A DNA stretch of 7,360 nucleotides, taken from positions 1 to 7,360 of the forward strand of contig CAMYOR010000046.1 of NCBI GenBank assembly GCA_947278105.1. The letters are read 5' to 3'. Below the pieces are notes generated by a model. That model searched no databases. It saw only the letters and a list, made by a program, of their open reading frames with translations, and had not been told where the DNA came from. This document shows, piece after piece, positions 5,996-7,360 of the stretch. Origin of the DNA: an uncultured Tissierellia bacterium (GTDB taxonomy: Bacteria > Bacillota > Clostridia > Tissierellales > Peptoniphilaceae). Every line of letters starts with the position of its first letter. Position 1 is the stretch's first letter. The translations under genes were made by a program, and so were the position numbers.

Positions 5996-6835
5996 ATGTT
6001 TGAAAAAATCAGCTTTTTCTTTCACTATCCCTTTGTCCTTTACGCATTGATTGTTGGGGTATTGATCGCCCTTTCTTCTTCCCTGATTGGAGTGACTCTG
6101 GTTCTTAAAAGGTTCTCTTTTATCGGGGATGGTCTTTCTCATGTCGCTTTTGGTGCCATGGCAATCGCAACGGTGGCCGGTTTCCATAACTCTATGCCGC
6201 TTACCCTATTCCTGACTGTCCTCTCGGCTGTTTTCCTCCTTCGAACGGGTCAAAACACAAAAATAAAGGGGGATGCGGCCATTGCAATGATTTCCGTGGG
6301 TGCCCTCGCCCTGGGCTATCTATTAATGAACCTGTTTCCGACTTCATCTAACCTTTCCGGGGATGTTTGCACGACCCTCTTTGGATCTATTTCTATTCTT
6401 ACCTTGGAACGGTCCCAGGTTTACCTTTGCCTGGCTCTTTCTTTGCTGGTCGTAGCCGCATATGTTTTTTTCTACCATAAGATTTTTGCTATCACTTTCG
6501 ACGAAAGCTTTGCCCGGGCGGTGGGAAGTCCGGTCGATGCCTACAACTTGTTTTTAGCGATCGTCGTGGCTGTGATAATTGTGCTTTCAATGAGCTTGGT
6601 GGGCTCCTTATTAACGTCTGCTTTGCTCATTTTTCCAGCGCTTTCCGCCATGAGGGTCTTTGAAAACTTTAAGGCCGTGACGGTCGCATCCGCGATTTTA
6701 TCTGTTTTTTGCGCCCTGGCAGGCATTTTTATTTCTATTATGGCCTCTACCCCGGTGGGATCAACCATCGTTTTAGTGGAACTTGTCGCTTTCCTATTTT
6801 TTTCCCTCATCAGCCGTTGGAAGAGTCGGAGTTAG
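5996..6835 (+). CDS. znuB: Metal ABC transporter permease, ZnuB-like (ABC-3 family)
   Basis: Integral membrane channel subunit of 279 residues, probably acting as a dimer with ZnuC on the cytosolic side and receiving metal from the ZnuA lipoprotein. About eight hydrophobic segments are visible, near 13-36, 48-62, 68-83, 94-112, 141-160, 183-213, 228-249 and 255-273. The ABC-3 signature GDGLSHVAFG (44-53) is clear, as is the DESFARAVG stretch (169-177), which fits the cytosolic loop that contacts the ATPase, and the late SLLTSALLIFPA segment. ATG is 14 bases after the znuC stop, with AAAGGAGA just upstream, so coupling with znuC is likely. It closes the operon; no Zur-type regulator gene follows. 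Its final 42 bases are antisense to the end of the next gene, and no intrinsic terminator is seen. Confidence 0.94.
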   Translation: MFEKISFFFHYPFVLYALIVGVLIALSSSLIGVTLVLKRFSFIGDGLSHVAFGAMAIATVAGFHNSMPLTLFLTVLSAVFLLRTGQNTKIKGDAAIAMISVGALALGYLLMNLFPTSSNLSGDVCTTLFGSISILTLERSQVYLCLALSLLVVAAYVFFYHKIFAITFDESFARAVGSPVDAYNLFLAIVVAVIIVLSMSLVGSLLTSALLIFPALSAMRVFENFKAVTVASAILSVFCALAGIFISIMASTPVGSTIVLVELVAFLFFSLISRWKSRS

Positions 6836-7360
6836 GCTTTTTCTGTTTATTTCCAGCCAATCCTTTTTATAAATAACATTCATATATCCATGCTCTGAAG
6901 CCCCGTAACGGGTCATCATTTTAACCTTGGCATAGAAATGAAAGCCGACTTTTCTCTGGACCCTGGCCGAAGGGTGGTTCCAGATAAAATGGGAGCAGGT
7001 AACCAGATCCAGGCCGACCTCCATAAAGAGGTAGCGGAGGACCTCTCGGATCACCTCGGTCATGTATCCCCGGTTCCAATAATCACGCGAAAGGACAAAG
7101 CCCAGCTCCCTTCCTCGGAGTTTTTCGGTACCGGGGAAGATCTTTTCACTGTATTTTTGAATTTCTATGGATCCGATGACTTTTTCATCCTTGACAATGG
7201 CAAAGCATTGACCGCCTTCGATAAAAGCACTTAAAATTTTTTGACTTTCCTCTATGCTTTGATGAGGAAGCCATCCGGCCATTTGTCCGGTTCCATCAAC
7301 CGATGCGTATTCATAAAAATCCTCAAGATCCGCCGGCTCCCAGGCTCTTAACAGTAGCCG
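6794..7360 (-). CDS. GNAT acetyltransferase, RimJ/RimL-like, 5'-truncated by window end
   Basis: Soluble acetyl-CoA-dependent N-acetyltransferase of the RimJ/RimL-like branch, which acetylates protein N-termini or small amines; the substrate is unknown. The frame is open to the last base, and 188 residues are visible, starting RLLLRAWEPADLEDFYEYAS, which matches the usual beginning of this branch after only a few residues. Thus only the start codon and a handful of residues should be missing, and the ATG at 7282 is internal. Further signs are GWLPHQSIEES, the strand GRELGFVLSRDYWNRGYMTE with the acetyl-CoA loop NRGYMTE, and NHPSARVQRKVGF from motif B. The domain ends near DWLE; the last 18 residues (INRKSLTPTLPTADEGKK) form a tail of which 13 codons plus the stop lie antisense to znuB, so it may be an incidental extension. 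Convergent with the znu operon. Confidence 0.9.
   Translation of the reverse strand, partial: RLLLRAWEPADLEDFYEYASVDGTGQMAGWLPHQSIEESQKILSAFIEGGQCFAIVKDEKVIGSIEIQKYSEKIFPGTEKLRGRELGFVLSRDYWNRGYMTEVIREVLRYLFMEVGLDLVTCSHFIWNHPSARVQRKVGFHFYAKVKMMTRYGASEHGYMNVIYKKDWLEINRKSLTPTLPTADEGKK

Noticed and set aside
6938..7234. Plus-strand reading frame of 98 codons opposite the last acetyltransferase
   Set aside because: It is the antisense shadow of a clearly recognisable GNAT gene, with no family resemblance or ribosome binding site of its own.

Overview
The window looks like the end of a draft contig from a low-to-moderate G+C Gram-positive bacterium (Bacillota, most likely a Clostridia-type anaerobe). 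Pointers are the A-rich, GGAG-type ribosome binding sites, the lysine/glutamate-rich proteins, a lipoprotein solute-binding protein anchored through an LSGC lipobox, a YegS/BmrU-type lipid kinase and a clostridial-style ZnuA variant. The lineage is inferred from protein character only. Bases 1-45 are not genomic: they match an Illumina Nextera i5 adapter, including the 8-base index and the Tn5 mosaic end, so real sequence starts at about base 46.

Layout. 46-362 (+): 3' part of a GNAT acetyltransferase, cut off by the adapter junction. 456-1412 (+): a diacylglycerol-kinase-type lipid kinase, ending in a stem-loop terminator (1412-1448) that is A-rich on one side and T-rich on the other and can serve both converging genes. 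1457-2788 (-): a DUF2254 membrane protein. 2890-3849 (+): a fused MsrA-MsrB methionine sulfoxide reductase. 3785-3997 (-): a small single-pass membrane protein whose 3' end overlaps the msrAB 3' end in antisense. 4190-6835 (+): a znuA-znuC-znuB metal ABC importer operon with its own promoter and a candidate operator. 6794-7360 (-): a RimJ/RimL-like GNAT acetyltransferase running off the window, whose 3' end overlaps znuB in antisense.

How it works together. The only clear multi-gene unit is the importer: a lipoprotein captures Zn2+ (or possibly Mn2+), ZnuB forms the channel and ZnuC drives it with ATP. A hexamer inverted repeat spans the -10 element of the importer promoter and is a good candidate site for a metal-responsive repressor, but no regulator gene is present here. 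The msrAB gene repairs oxidised methionine and its MsrB half lacks the usual zinc-site cysteines. The remaining genes (two acetyltransferases, lipid kinase, DUF2254 protein, small membrane protein) are single transcription units with no evident shared pathway. I see no RNA gene, CRISPR array, insertion sequence or phage gene, and nothing I would call a new defence or mobile system. The more unusual points are the operator candidate, the histidine-free acidic loop and missing third histidine ligand of ZnuA, and two convergent gene pairs with overlapping 3' ends.
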